Assembly: GCA_045132775.1 (NCBI GenBank)
Contig: JBGUSX010000143.1
Location: forward strand, 1-64,000
Origin: SVTX01 sp045132775
GTDB taxonomy: Bacteria > Bacillota > Clostridia > Oscillospirales > CAG-272
DNA length: 64,000 nucleotides
Direction of reading: 5' to 3'
Under the pieces are notes generated by a model. The model worked only from the letters and a program-made list of their open reading frames with translations, was not told the origin of the DNA and made no database searches. Position numbers and translations under genes: made by a program. Positions 16,251 through 25,730 of the stretch are shown here, piece by piece. The first letter of the stretch is position 1. The number at the start of each line of letters is the position of its first letter.

Positions 16251-18107
16251 ATGAACGATCAAAACATGAAAAAAGGCGGTATATCGGTCCAGACCGAGCA
16301 TATCTTCCCTATAATCAAAAAATGGCTTTATTCCGAAAAGGATATCTTTTTGAGAGAAATTGTATCAAACGCTACGGACGCGATCACAAAGCTGAAGAGA
16401 CTCTCCTCCCTTGGTCAGTATGACGACGGCGGCGAGACGTACAGTGTCAGAGTAACGCTTGATAAGGATGCAAAAACGCTTACTGTATCGGACAACGGTA
16501 TCGGTATGACTAAGGAAGAGCTTGAGAAATACATCTGCTCTATCGCACTCTCGGGTGCACTCGATTTTATTCAGAAATACGATGAAAACAATCAGAACAA
16601 CGGAATAATAGGGCACTTCGGTCTCGGTTTTTACTCCTCGTTTATGGTTTCGGATAAAGTCGAGCTTGTGACCCGTTCTTACACGTCCGACTCTGCAACA
16701 CATTGGGTATGCAACGGTGCGGGAGAGTATGAGATCGATAAAGCAGAGCGAGACACGCACGGAACCGACGTTATAATGCACATTTCATCGGAAGAAGCGG
16801 ACTATCTTGACGAATTCAAGGTAAGAGGAATACTTGAGAAGTATTGCTCGTTTATGTCTGTTGATATCTACTTTGATGTCGTAAAGGATGAAGAAACAGA
16901 TCACAAAGCAGAAAAAACAGAGATAAAGCCCATCAATGACACCCAACCTCTATGGCTGAAAAATGCATCAGATTGTTCAGAGGATGAGTACAAGGACTTT
17001 TACAAGAAGGTATTTAGCGATTTTAAGGATCCGCTCTTCCACATTCATATCAATGCGGATTATCCCCTTAACTTCAAGGGAGTTCTCTATTTTCCCTCCC
17101 GCATGAACGATTATGAATCCTATGAGGGACAGGTAAAGCTTTTCTATAACCAGGTATTCGTTGCTGACGACATAAAGGAGATAATACCCGATTTTCTTCT
17201 TATGCTCAAAGGTGTTCTCGACTGTCCGGAGCTTCCTTTGAACGTTTCAAGAAGCTACTTGCAGGATAACGCTTACGTGAAAAAGGTTGCAGCTCACATC
17301 GTTAAAAAGGTTGCAGATAAGATAACTTCACTTTGCAACAACGATCGCGAAACTTATGAGAAGATATGGGGTGAGCTCAAGATATTCTTTGAGTACGCTT
17401 CCCTTCGTGACAGAAAGTTTTATGACAGAGTAAAATCATCATACCTTTTGGAGCTTGTCGACGGCTCATATATGACTCTTTCGGAATATCTTGATTATTG
17501 TAAGGAAAAACATGAAAACACGGTTTATTACGCTACCGATAAGGCTGTACAGGCGCAGTATATCTCGATGTTTGAGTCCGAGGGCATAAATGTCGCGCTT
17601 CTCTCTCATCAGCTTGATACGCAGTTTGTGACAATGTGTGAGAGCATCAATGCGGAGATAAAGTATAAGAGGATCGACTCCGACGTTGCGGATATCCTTA
17701 AGTCCGACGAATCGACCACCGAGAACGATGAAACACTTATCGATCTCTTCAAGAAAGCAAGCAAGAGCGAGACGCTTGAGGTCAAGTTTGAAGGCTTGAA
17801 GGACGTATCGGTTCCCGCTATTCTTACCGTATCCGAGGAATCAAGGCGAATGGAAGAGATGATGAGGATGTATTCAAGTATGGGAATGAATGTTGGCGAG
17901 TCCTTCCCCGTTGAGTATACACTGATCTTAAATTCATCGTCTCCTCTTGTAAAAAAGATATCCGAGGTAAGAGCGGATGACGAAGAAAAAGCATCTCTTA
18001 TGGCAAGTGCTATCTATAAGCTTGCACTCATATCGCAAAGACATCTTTCTGCTGAAGAATTGAAGGACTTTCTTTCTGATAGCTTCAAGATCCTCGAAAC
18101 GCTTTGA
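16251..18107 (+). CDS. htpG: Chaperone HtpG (Hsp90)
   Basis: Hsp90 is an ATP-dependent cytosolic chaperone. The start at 16251 follows CGGAG. An upstream in-frame ATG at 16152 lies before the promoter and is rejected. The GHKL ATPase domain shows FLREIVSNATDAITKL, VSDNGIGMT, and GHFGLGFYSSFMV, and the middle domain shows LPLNVSRSYLQ. The 618-residue length is usual for bacterial HtpG. It is followed three bases later by an unknown protein gene, which is probably co-expressed and perhaps functionally linked. Confidence 0.95.
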   Translation: MNDQNMKKGGISVQTEHIFPIIKKWLYSEKDIFLREIVSNATDAITKLKRLSSLGQYDDGGETYSVRVTLDKDAKTLTVSDNGIGMTKEELEKYICSIALSGALDFIQKYDENNQNNGIIGHFGLGFYSSFMVSDKVELVTRSYTSDSATHWVCNGAGEYEIDKAERDTHGTDVIMHISSEEADYLDEFKVRGILEKYCSFMSVDIYFDVVKDEETDHKAEKTEIKPINDTQPLWLKNASDCSEDEYKDFYKKVFSDFKDPLFHIHINADYPLNFKGVLYFPSRMNDYESYEGQVKLFYNQVFVADDIKEIIPDFLLMLKGVLDCPELPLNVSRSYLQDNAYVKKVAAHIVKKVADKITSLCNNDRETYEKIWGELKIFFEYASLRDRKFYDRVKSSYLLELVDGSYMTLSEYLDYCKEKHENTVYYATDKAVQAQYISMFESEGINVALLSHQLDTQFVTMCESINAEIKYKRIDSDVADILKSDESTTENDETLIDLFKKASKSETLEVKFEGLKDVSVPAILTVSEESRRMEEMMRMYSSMGMNVGESFPVEYTLILNSSSPLVKKISEVRADDEEKASLMASAIYKLALISQRHLSAEELKDFLSDSFKILETL

Positions 18108-18109
18108 TC

Positions 18110-19039
18110 ATGGGACTTATTTATTCCGATATACCAGAGCTTGAAGGGACAGATACCGAAACTGTATTATCTAACCTTCGTAATCTTGAAAAGGAGCTCG
18201 GCGAAACGTTTGAAAAAAGAATAGCACACATCTGCGAGCTTGCACACGCAATAATTAAAGACGGCGGAGATATCGACGTTGTAAAAAGCATTATTTTGTC
18301 AATTCGATCGGATGGCGAAATATCCCCGATATCAGTACTCGATGACAATGAAAAAGAGCTGAAAATGCTCTTTTCAGGTATTTCTGTAATAGAAAGGCTT
18401 TTAATTTTCAAGGCGATATTCAGTGAAAGGTTTTCAGAGGATCTGCGTAGCTATTCTTCTTCGCCGGTAGCAGAAAAGGCTTTGGGAAGAATCGCGTACG
18501 TGAAAAATTCGTTCAATGATGCCGCTTTTGAACAGTTTTCAAATCTTATCGAAGGAGCCAAGGCTGCTTATTTTGATAATTTATCCGACGTGTGCGAGAG
18601 CGTACTCTCCGGATACGCGCAATATTGTATTTTACCCATTGAAACGGGTAAGGACGGGAGACTTTTGTCGTTCTATGAAACGATAACGTCAAACAATTTA
18701 AAGATAAACGCAGAATTTGATCTTAAGAGCTCAGACGGAGATACCTACACGCGATATGCGCTTGTAGCCGCGTCAATTCAAACGAGAAAAACAAAAAGCG
18801 GTCAAAGATTTTTGGAAATAAGCTATTCCGACACCGATAATCTGTCGATCAAGGATATAATTTCAGCCGCTGAATTTTGCGGATTGAACGTATGCAGTAT
18901 TGATACGTTGTTTTCAGGTGACGAAAAAAACGTAAATATCGTTTTTGAGAGTAACGGAGCGGATATAAAAACATTTGCAACGTATCTGTCAGTTGACTGC
19001 CCCGACCACACGGTGATCGGGTATTATCAAAGATTTTAA
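18110..19039 (+). CDS. Unknown protein encoded directly after htpG
   Basis: The ATG at 18110 is preferred over the in-frame TTG at 18104 that overlaps the htpG stop. The 309-residue soluble protein has no signal peptide or transmembrane segment. Its first 200 residues look helical and acidic. The last 100 look like an alternating strand/helix domain (YALVAASIQTRKT, FLEISYSDTD, VNIVFESNG), reminiscent of ACT or ferredoxin-like folds, though this is a guess. I do not recognise a family. Tight spacing to htpG suggests translation from the same mRNA. Confidence 0.6.
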   Translation: MGLIYSDIPELEGTDTETVLSNLRNLEKELGETFEKRIAHICELAHAIIKDGGDIDVVKSIILSIRSDGEISPISVLDDNEKELKMLFSGISVIERLLIFKAIFSERFSEDLRSYSSSPVAEKALGRIAYVKNSFNDAAFEQFSNLIEGAKAAYFDNLSDVCESVLSGYAQYCILPIETGKDGRLLSFYETITSNNLKINAEFDLKSSDGDTYTRYALVAASIQTRKTKSGQRFLEISYSDTDNLSIKDIISAAEFCGLNVCSIDTLFSGDEKNVNIVFESNGADIKTFATYLSVDCPDHTVIGYYQRF

Positions 19040-19069
19040 ACATTGAATACATTTGAAAGGAATAAAAAA

Positions 19070-19324
19070 ATGGAACACATTACTTATCAGACTCGCGGAG
19101 TATGCTCAAGACAGATCGATATGGATATCGAGAACGGAGTAATCGTTGATGCAAAATTTACGGGAGGATGTTCCGGAAATACTCAGGGAGTGGCGGCGCT
19201 TGTTGTCGGAATGACGGTTGAGGAGGCTATCAAGCGTCTTCGTGGAATCAAGTGCGGATTCAAGTCGACCTCCTGCCCCGATCAGCTTGCAGTTGCGCTT
19301 GAGGAGCATATAGCTGGAAAATAA
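19070..19324 (+). CDS. TSCPD-domain protein, TIGR03905 four-Cys family
   Basis: An 84-residue protein with four cysteines in the order GVCSRQ, GGCSGN, IKCGF and TSCPDQL, the last giving the TSCPD domain its name. This domain also occurs at the C-terminus of adenosylcobalamin-dependent ribonucleotide reductases and as stand-alone proteins such as this. The cysteines probably bind a metal. The start at 19070 follows AAAGGAA. Its cellular role is unknown. It may share a transcript with the phosphosugar mutase 41 nt downstream. Confidence 0.85.
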   Translation: MEHITYQTRGVCSRQIDMDIENGVIVDAKFTGGCSGNTQGVAALVVGMTVEEAIKRLRGIKCGFKSTSCPDQLAVALEEHIAGK

Positions 19325-19365
19325 TACGTATAATACACCAAATAAATAATTTGAAAGGAATCTAT

Positions 19366-21081
19366 ATGGAAAAGTACCTCGAGAACTACAAAAAATGGCT
19401 CGCGTCAGACGTGCTCTCGGACGATGAAAAGAACGAGCTTCGTAACATTGCAAACGATGAAAACGAAATAAAGATCCGTTTTTCGTCGGGTCTTACCTTT
19501 GGTACCGCAGGACTCCGCGGTATTATGAAGGTGGGAATGAACGCAATGAACGTTTATACCGTAGCACAGGCAACACAGGGACTTGCAAATCTTATTCATA
19601 AGGAAGGAAGAGCGCAGGATGGAGTTGTTATCGCCTGCGACTCAAGAAATAACTCCGAGCTCTTTGCTCGTGTTTCCGCCGAGGTTTTGGCAGCTTCAGG
19701 CATTAAGACCTGGATATTTGATGCTCTCCGCCCCACCCCCGAGCTTTCCTTTGCTATTCGTGAGCTGGGTTGCGTTGCGGGTATCAATATCACCGCATCG
19801 CACAATCCGAAGCAGTATAACGGATATAAGGCTTATTGGGAGGATGGTGCACAGCTTCCCCCCGAGCATGCGAACACAGTATATTCAGAGATTTGCAAGC
19901 TTGATATCTTCAACGATGTAAAGAGAGTCGATTTTGACGGTGCGGTTGCCGAAGGCAAGATCACTGTGATCGGAAGTGAGATGGATGAGAAATATCTTGC
20001 AAAGGTACAGGAGCAGCTTGTAAATCCCGATGCGGTAAAAGCAGTGGCAGACGAGCTTAAGATCGTCTACACTCCCCTTCACGGTACGGGTCATAAGCTT
20101 GTACCCGAGATACTCTCGCGCATTGGTCTCAAGCATCTTTACAAGGTTGAGGAGCAGTTTAAGATAGACGGCAATTTCCCCACCGTAGAGAAGCCAAATC
20201 CCGAGTACGCAGAGGTTTTCAAGCTCGGTATAGACATTGCAAACGAGGTTGGAAGCAGTCTGATCATAGCTACGGACCCCGATGCTGACCGTGTTGGAGT
20301 TATGGCGAGGACAAAGGACGGAAGCTTCCGCACTATCACGGGTAACCAGATGGGCGCACTTCTTCTTGACTATATCATCACCGCATACGAGGAGACGAAT
20401 ACCATGCCGCCTCTTCCCTACGCCGTCAAATCCATCGTTTCTACTGAGCTTGTAACCAAGATCTGCGCGGCTCACAACGTGGAAATGTTCAACGTTCTTA
20501 CAGGCTTTAAATTCATCGGTGAGGTTATTAAGAATCACGAAAAGAGCGGAGAGGGCTCGTTCCTCTTCGGATTTGAGGAGAGCTACGGATATCTTAAGGG
20601 TACGTACGCAAGAGATAAGGACGCAGTGGTCGCCTCAATGCTCATCTGCGAGATGACCGCATACTACTACGCAAAGAACATGACTCTCTGCGATGCACTT
20701 GACGGACTCTTTGAAAAATACGGCTTCTGCCGTGAATTCAACGTTGAGATATATATGGAAGGTGTTGAAGGACCCGCAAAGATGGCGGCGCTTCTCGACT
20801 CATACAGAGCAAACACTCCCGCTTCTCTCGGCGGTGTCGCCGTCAAGACCTTTGGAGACTATCAGGCTGAAATATTTGTCGATATCGCGAGCGGAGAAAA
20901 GACACCTACAGGACTTCCAAGATCCAATATGCTCTGCTTCAAGCTTGAAAACGGAGACGTCGTTATCGTACGTCCTTCCGGAACCGAGCCTAAAGTCAAA
21001 TTCTACTTCCTCGTAATCGCTCCCAACGAGTCTGAGGCAAACGCAAGAATTGACGCATACAGAAAAACACTTAATGTATAA
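19366..21081 (+). CDS. pgcA: Phospho-sugar mutase (phosphoglucomutase/phosphomannomutase)
   Basis: An alpha-D-phosphohexomutase. Catalytic serine motif TASHNPKQYNGYK, metal-binding DPDADRVGV, sugar-binding GFEESYGY and phosphate-binding RPSGTEPK are all present and in order. The 571-residue length matches the long PgcA type that interconverts glucose-1-phosphate and glucose-6-phosphate. The ATG at 19366 is preceded by GAAAGGAA; an in-frame TTG upstream is less likely. Substrate preference between glucose and mannose cannot be read with certainty. Confidence 0.9.
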   Translation: MEKYLENYKKWLASDVLSDDEKNELRNIANDENEIKIRFSSGLTFGTAGLRGIMKVGMNAMNVYTVAQATQGLANLIHKEGRAQDGVVIACDSRNNSELFARVSAEVLAASGIKTWIFDALRPTPELSFAIRELGCVAGINITASHNPKQYNGYKAYWEDGAQLPPEHANTVYSEICKLDIFNDVKRVDFDGAVAEGKITVIGSEMDEKYLAKVQEQLVNPDAVKAVADELKIVYTPLHGTGHKLVPEILSRIGLKHLYKVEEQFKIDGNFPTVEKPNPEYAEVFKLGIDIANEVGSSLIIATDPDADRVGVMARTKDGSFRTITGNQMGALLLDYIITAYEETNTMPPLPYAVKSIVSTELVTKICAAHNVEMFNVLTGFKFIGEVIKNHEKSGEGSFLFGFEESYGYLKGTYARDKDAVVASMLICEMTAYYYAKNMTLCDALDGLFEKYGFCREFNVEIYMEGVEGPAKMAALLDSYRANTPASLGGVAVKTFGDYQAEIFVDIASGEKTPTGLPRSNMLCFKLENGDVVIVRPSGTEPKVKFYFLVIAPNESEANARIDAYRKTLNV

Positions 21082-21089
21082 CAAAAGCT

Positions 21090-21130
21090 ATGGGACCTCT
21101 CAATGAGCGGTCCCATAATTTTTTATTTTG
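21090..21130. terminator. Rho-independent terminator, phosphosugar mutase
   Basis: ATGGGACC (21090-21097) pairs with GGTCCCAT (21109-21116), followed by AATTTTTTATTTT. It lies between the converging mutase and dnaE genes. Confidence 0.85.
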
Positions 21131-24100
21131 TAACAACGTTGTCGTTTCCGAGAATATTTTTCAACTCGGATATAACGTACTCGGTAAAGTATACTCTCTC
21201 GCTGTACTCTGAGTACTTCTTGGTGGACATATCGTAGAAGATCACCCTGACGCTTCCCTCATTGAAAATATCAACAAGATTTTTCGCCTTCTTGAACGTT
21301 GCGCATTCCATGTCATTGACTCGCAGATATATCTTTGATACAGCAGTGCTCTGTTGTTCATTATTAAAAGGTTGTTGCGACTGTACATTTTGGGGAGACT
21401 GAACTCCGGGGTGAACTACGTTTGAAGTGTTGTTCGTAGCCATTCCCGCAGATGCATACATTGAAAGATACATAGAGAGCGCAGACATCGGATTTGAGGC
21501 AGAGACGTCAACGTTATCCGTTACATGATCAGTGTTCAAGGTGTTTTCTTCACTTTGAGGCGCTTGATATATTTCATTGTCGATAAGCGAGACAAGCGAA
21601 TTAACAATAATCTTAGGCGGATCGTCGTCTCTGATCGACACAGTTCCCTCAACGAATACAGCACCGTCTATATAAAGCTCGTGCGATATCTCGCGGTAAG
21701 TCTTTGCAAACGCGATGCACTCTATATCTCCATACCTGTCCTCAAGCTTGAAGAATGCCATCTGCTCATTATTTCGGGTGGTTTTTACGGTTATCGATGT
21801 GATTATTCCTGCAATTCTGACTCTGTCCCGGTCCGAATAGAGCGGCGATGAGTCGGAATCCGTTTCGGTGATTTCGATAATTCGTATAGGAGAAAGCTCC
21901 TCGACGTGATTTGAATAGCTGTCAAGTAAATGTCCCGAAAAATACATTCCGGAAGCCTCTTTTTCAAGCTTCAGCCTCTCGCGCACACCAAACTCGGGAA
22001 TGTCGGGATAGTCAAACTCGGGAGCTTCAATTTCACCCGAACCGAACATATCCATCTGCCCTGCAGGGTTGTTTTTTGTCTTTTGAGTGACGTTGTCGAT
22101 TATAGTCTCGTAAGATGACAAAAGCTGAGAGCGGTATTTGCCAAGTCCGTCGAATGCGCCGCACTTGATCAGAGCCTCGATCTGTCTCTTGTTAAGGTCT
22201 GTTATCGCGCACATGCGTTCAACGAAATTGTCAAATGAAACAAATCTACCGCCAAAGGAACGCTCCTTTATTATAGCCTCGATAAGCTGTTTACCAACGT
22301 TTTTCAAAGCAAGCAGACCGTAACGGATATTTCCGTCCTGGGCATCTGCGCTGAAATTAACGCGGCTGGAGTTGATATCGGGTGGCAAGACGGAAATACC
22401 GAATTTGGAGCATTCCGTGATATATTCTGCAACCTTTGTCTGATTGCCCAGCACGCTTGTAAGAAGCGCGGACATATATTCACCCGTGTAATGCGCTTTG
22501 AGGTATGCAGAACGGTAGGAAATGACCGCGTAAGCCGCAGCATGTGCCTTGTTAAAGGCATAATTTGCGAAGCTTGCCATATCGTCAAAGAGCTTCTCTG
22601 CCTTGTTTCCGTCAATTCCGTTTGAAATTGCACCCTTGATAAAAGCTTCTCGCTCGGATTCAAGCACGTCGGCTTTCTTTTTCGACATCGCGCGTCTTAC
22701 AATATCCGCGTGTCCGAACGTGTATCCTGCGATCGTGCGGAAAATGCTCATTACCTGCTCTTGATATACCGTACAACCGTAGGTGTTTTTCAAGATCGGC
22801 TCAAGCTCTGGCAGATAATAAGATATCTTGGACGGATCGTGCCTGCACTCGACGAACTTCGGGATTGAATCCATTGGACCGGGGCGGTAAAGCGAAATTA
22901 CCGAAATAACATCCTCAATGCTCTCGGGCTTGAGATTCTGCAAGACTTGGCGGATCCCGTCAGACTCAAGCTGGAAAATTCCCAAAGCGTCACCGCGTGA
23001 GATAAGCTCATAAGTCTTTTTATCGTCGAACGGTATTCTTTCAATGTCAAAATCGGGATAACGCTCTCTGACCTCTTTTTCCGCATCGCTGATTATCGTA
23101 AGATAACGGAGAGCGAGAAAGTCGAACTTCAAAAGTCCGAGATCTGCGATCGTATCCATATCGAACTGTGTAACGAGAGTGCCGTTACTGACGGAAAGCG
23201 GCACGTAATTGCTGATAGGCTTGTCCGTAATAACAACTCCCGCCGCGTGAACCGATATGTTTCTCGGCATTCCCTCAAGAGAGATAGCCGTATCAATAAG
23301 CTTTCTCACCTGCTCCGAGCCTTCGTAGAGCGTTTTGAGCTCCTTGAAGCGCAGAGCCTGTTTGAGAGTGATGCCAAGCTCGTTTGGTATCGCTTTAGCA
23401 ACCACGTCAACGTCAGCGTACGGAATACCCATAACTCGACCGCAATCGCGCACGGCGGCCTTCGCCGCAAGTGTACCGAAGGTAATTATCTGCGAAACGC
23501 ATTCTCTGCCGTATTTTTCTACAACGTACTCGATGACCTCGTCTCTGCGGTTGTAGCAGAAATCCATATCAATATCGGGCATGCTGACTCTCTCAGGGTT
23601 GAGAAAACGCTCGAAAAGGAGATCAAACTTGATAGAGTCGATCTCTGTTATTCCAAGTAAAAATGCAACGATGCTTCCCGCACCCGAGCCACGTCCGGGA
23701 CCCACGGGAATACCGGCGCGCTTTGCAAACATTACGTAATCCTGCACGATGAGGAAGTAGTCCGCATATCCCATTGAATTGATAACCGAAAGCTCATACT
23801 CAATTCTCTCAATGTATGCCGACTCACTTCTTTCTACTGTATCTTCAAAAGCTATCTGACCTCGGTCAAGTCTTCTTTTAAGTCCCTCAAAAGTAAGCTG
23901 TCTTAAATAGTCCTCAGCAGAAAGATTGTTCGGACACGGAAATTTCGGGAGATTGACCTTGCCAAAATCAAGCTCGAGATCGCACATCTCTGCAATCTTT
24001 ACCGTGTTTTCGATCGCACCCTCGTATTCGGAGTAGATGCGTTTCATCTCCTCCGTTGTTTTTATATAATAATCGTCAACGTCAAAGCTCGGCTTATTTG

Positions 24101-24794
24101 GACTGTCAAGAGTTGTATTCGTCTGAATGCACATAAGGACCTCTTGCGTCTCGGAGTCGCGCCGGCGTAAATAATGACAGTCATTGGTTGCTACCATGGG
24201 AAGTCCACATTCGCGAGCGAGCCTTGCTAAAAGCGGCATAATGACCTTTGTGTCCTCTGTGCCGTGATCCTGGAGCTCAATATAGAAATTTCCCTCTCCA
24301 AATATTCTTGAGTATTCAAGAGCGGTCTGCTTTGCACCCTCAAAATCGCCGTTTGAAAGAAGTCTGGGTATCTTTCCCGAAAGGCACGCGGAAAGAGCTA
24401 TAAGTCCCTCGGAGTACTCGCGCAAAAGCTCCTCATCAACTCTCGGCTTCGAGTAAAAGCCTTCTGTAAAGCCCTTGGAAACAAGCTTGATGAGATTGTT
24501 ATAACCCGTCATGTTTTTGCAAAGAAGAACAAGATGGTAATATGAATCTACATTGGCTCTCTTTTCAAATCTTGACGAGGTAGAAACGTAGACCTCGCAG
24601 CCAATAATCGGCTTGATTCCGTTCTTTTTGCAGGTTTTATAGAATTCAATAACACCGTACATGTTACCGTGATCGGTAATGGCAACAGTATCCTGCGAGC
24701 ATTCTTTGATTCTCTCGGGGATTTCTGAAATACGGCAAGCGCCGTCAAGCAAGCTGTATTCCGTGTGCAGATGAAGATGTACAAATTCGCCCAT
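21123..24794 (-). CDS. dnaE: DNA polymerase III alpha subunit, DnaE type
   Basis: A C-family replicative polymerase. The N-terminal PHP domain opens with VHLHLHTEYSLLDG. The palm holds GPGRGSGAGS and the aspartate block PDIDMDF. A tandem helix-hairpin-helix region (LNKRQIEALIKCGAFD) and an OB-fold (VRIAGIITSI) follow. The last 140 residues consist of an Asn/Gln/Ser-rich linker and a small domain ending the 1223-residue protein. In Clostridia DnaE usually acts beside PolC. It follows whiA by 17 nt and ends the minus-strand operon. Confidence 0.95.
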   Translation of the reverse strand: MGEFVHLHLHTEYSLLDGACRISEIPERIKECSQDTVAITDHGNMYGVIEFYKTCKKNGIKPIIGCEVYVSTSSRFEKRANVDSYYHLVLLCKNMTGYNNLIKLVSKGFTEGFYSKPRVDEELLREYSEGLIALSACLSGKIPRLLSNGDFEGAKQTALEYSRIFGEGNFYIELQDHGTEDTKVIMPLLARLARECGLPMVATNDCHYLRRRDSETQEVLMCIQTNTTLDSPNKPSFDVDDYYIKTTEEMKRIYSEYEGAIENTVKIAEMCDLELDFGKVNLPKFPCPNNLSAEDYLRQLTFEGLKRRLDRGQIAFEDTVERSESAYIERIEYELSVINSMGYADYFLIVQDYVMFAKRAGIPVGPGRGSGAGSIVAFLLGITEIDSIKFDLLFERFLNPERVSMPDIDMDFCYNRRDEVIEYVVEKYGRECVSQIITFGTLAAKAAVRDCGRVMGIPYADVDVVAKAIPNELGITLKQALRFKELKTLYEGSEQVRKLIDTAISLEGMPRNISVHAAGVVITDKPISNYVPLSVSNGTLVTQFDMDTIADLGLLKFDFLALRYLTIISDAEKEVRERYPDFDIERIPFDDKKTYELISRGDALGIFQLESDGIRQVLQNLKPESIEDVISVISLYRPGPMDSIPKFVECRHDPSKISYYLPELEPILKNTYGCTVYQEQVMSIFRTIAGYTFGHADIVRRAMSKKKADVLESEREAFIKGAISNGIDGNKAEKLFDDMASFANYAFNKAHAAAYAVISYRSAYLKAHYTGEYMSALLTSVLGNQTKVAEYITECSKFGISVLPPDINSSRVNFSADAQDGNIRYGLLALKNVGKQLIEAIIKERSFGGRFVSFDNFVERMCAITDLNKRQIEALIKCGAFDGLGKYRSQLLSSYETIIDNVTQKTKNNPAGQMDMFGSGEIEAPEFDYPDIPEFGVRERLKLEKEASGMYFSGHLLDSYSNHVEELSPIRIIEITETDSDSSPLYSDRDRVRIAGIITSITVKTTRNNEQMAFFKLEDRYGDIECIAFAKTYREISHELYIDGAVFVEGTVSIRDDDPPKIIVNSLVSLIDNEIYQAPQSEENTLNTDHVTDNVDVSASNPMSALSMYLSMYASAGMATNNTSNVVHPGVQSPQNVQSQQPFNNEQQSTAVSKIYLRVNDMECATFKKAKNLVDIFNEGSVRVIFYDMSTKKYSEYSERVYFTEYVISELKNILGNDNVVTK

Positions 24795-24811
24795 ACGGCA
24801 CCTCCTTTGTT

Positions 24812-25711
24812 TTATAGTATCAGCTTCAGCTTTTTAGCTTCTTCAATAATCTTTGTGAGTCTGTGATTAAGTCCGGACTTTGATATATGGGGAACGTGAA
24901 GCTCGGCAAGCTCGCCAAGACTCATATCGGGATGTTGAACGCGTAATTCAGCGGTCAGCTTAAGCTCGCGCGGCAGATCATTATATGCATTTACAGATTT
25001 TAATGCCTCAATGGCAGAGATCTGCAGAGCGGTTGCCTCAACGGATTTGGAAATGTTTTTCGCCACGCAATTTGTCGCTCTGTTCTCGGAATTGCGCAGA
25101 TCCTTTTCAAGCGAAGCCTCGAAAAAGGCGAAAAGCGACTTGTTCCCACCGCAAACGGTAATAAAATCCTCAATGGAAGATTCGTTTCTGTAGAAAAGAC
25201 CGATACCTCCGTCTCTTTTAGTTGCGGACGGCGGAGATATTTCAGCCTCCTCAATAATATGACAAAGCAATTTTGCGCGTGCAGAGTTAGCTACACGCAT
25301 CTCGAGGCTGTATGTTTTTTTAGGATCACTCACACTACCAAATGAGCAAAAGGCTCCCCTTAAAAAAGCAGAATGGCAATTCTTGCAAGTAAACAAACCG
25401 TCAATAGAAGATTCATCGCTAAAATTATCCGCAAAAGCAAGAAATTCACCTATTTTTTTTGAATTAAATGATATCTCCGTGCTCTCAAAGCAACCGCGTT
25501 TGGTGATCTTGACGTCGGGATTGCATTTGTAGATCGTACCAAGTAATGATATTATCTTTTGCGCACTTTCGTCATCCGATACCTTCAGTGAAATGCTCTC
25601 CCCTTCATTGCTCGCGGAAAGCAAGGCACCGAAAAGATAAGCCTTTTTACAGCAGTTTCCTTTTATCTGTATGCTGTTAAGCTCTTCTTTAACCTGTTTT
25701 GAAAAAGACAT
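24812..25711 (-). CDS. whiA: WhiA-type transcriptional regulator / DNA-binding protein
   Basis: The N-terminus SFSKQVKEELN and the KKAYLFGALL block mark the WhiA family, which joins a degenerate LAGLIDADG endonuclease-like domain to a C-terminal helix-turn-helix (here about residues 220-299, with SLGELAELHVPHISKSGLNHRL). The 299-residue length is standard. In Gram-positive bacteria it is linked to cell division, chromosome segregation and, in actinomycetes, sporulation. It usually clusters with rapZ and yvcK; here it is next to murB and dnaE. Confidence 0.93.
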   Translation of the reverse strand: MSFSKQVKEELNSIQIKGNCCKKAYLFGALLSASNEGESISLKVSDDESAQKIISLLGTIYKCNPDVKITKRGCFESTEISFNSKKIGEFLAFADNFSDESSIDGLFTCKNCHSAFLRGAFCSFGSVSDPKKTYSLEMRVANSARAKLLCHIIEEAEISPPSATKRDGGIGLFYRNESSIEDFITVCGGNKSLFAFFEASLEKDLRNSENRATNCVAKNISKSVEATALQISAIEALKSVNAYNDLPRELKLTAELRVQHPDMSLGELAELHVPHISKSGLNHRLTKIIEEAKKLKLIL

Positions 25712-25730
25712 TTTTGTTTCCTTTTATCGT

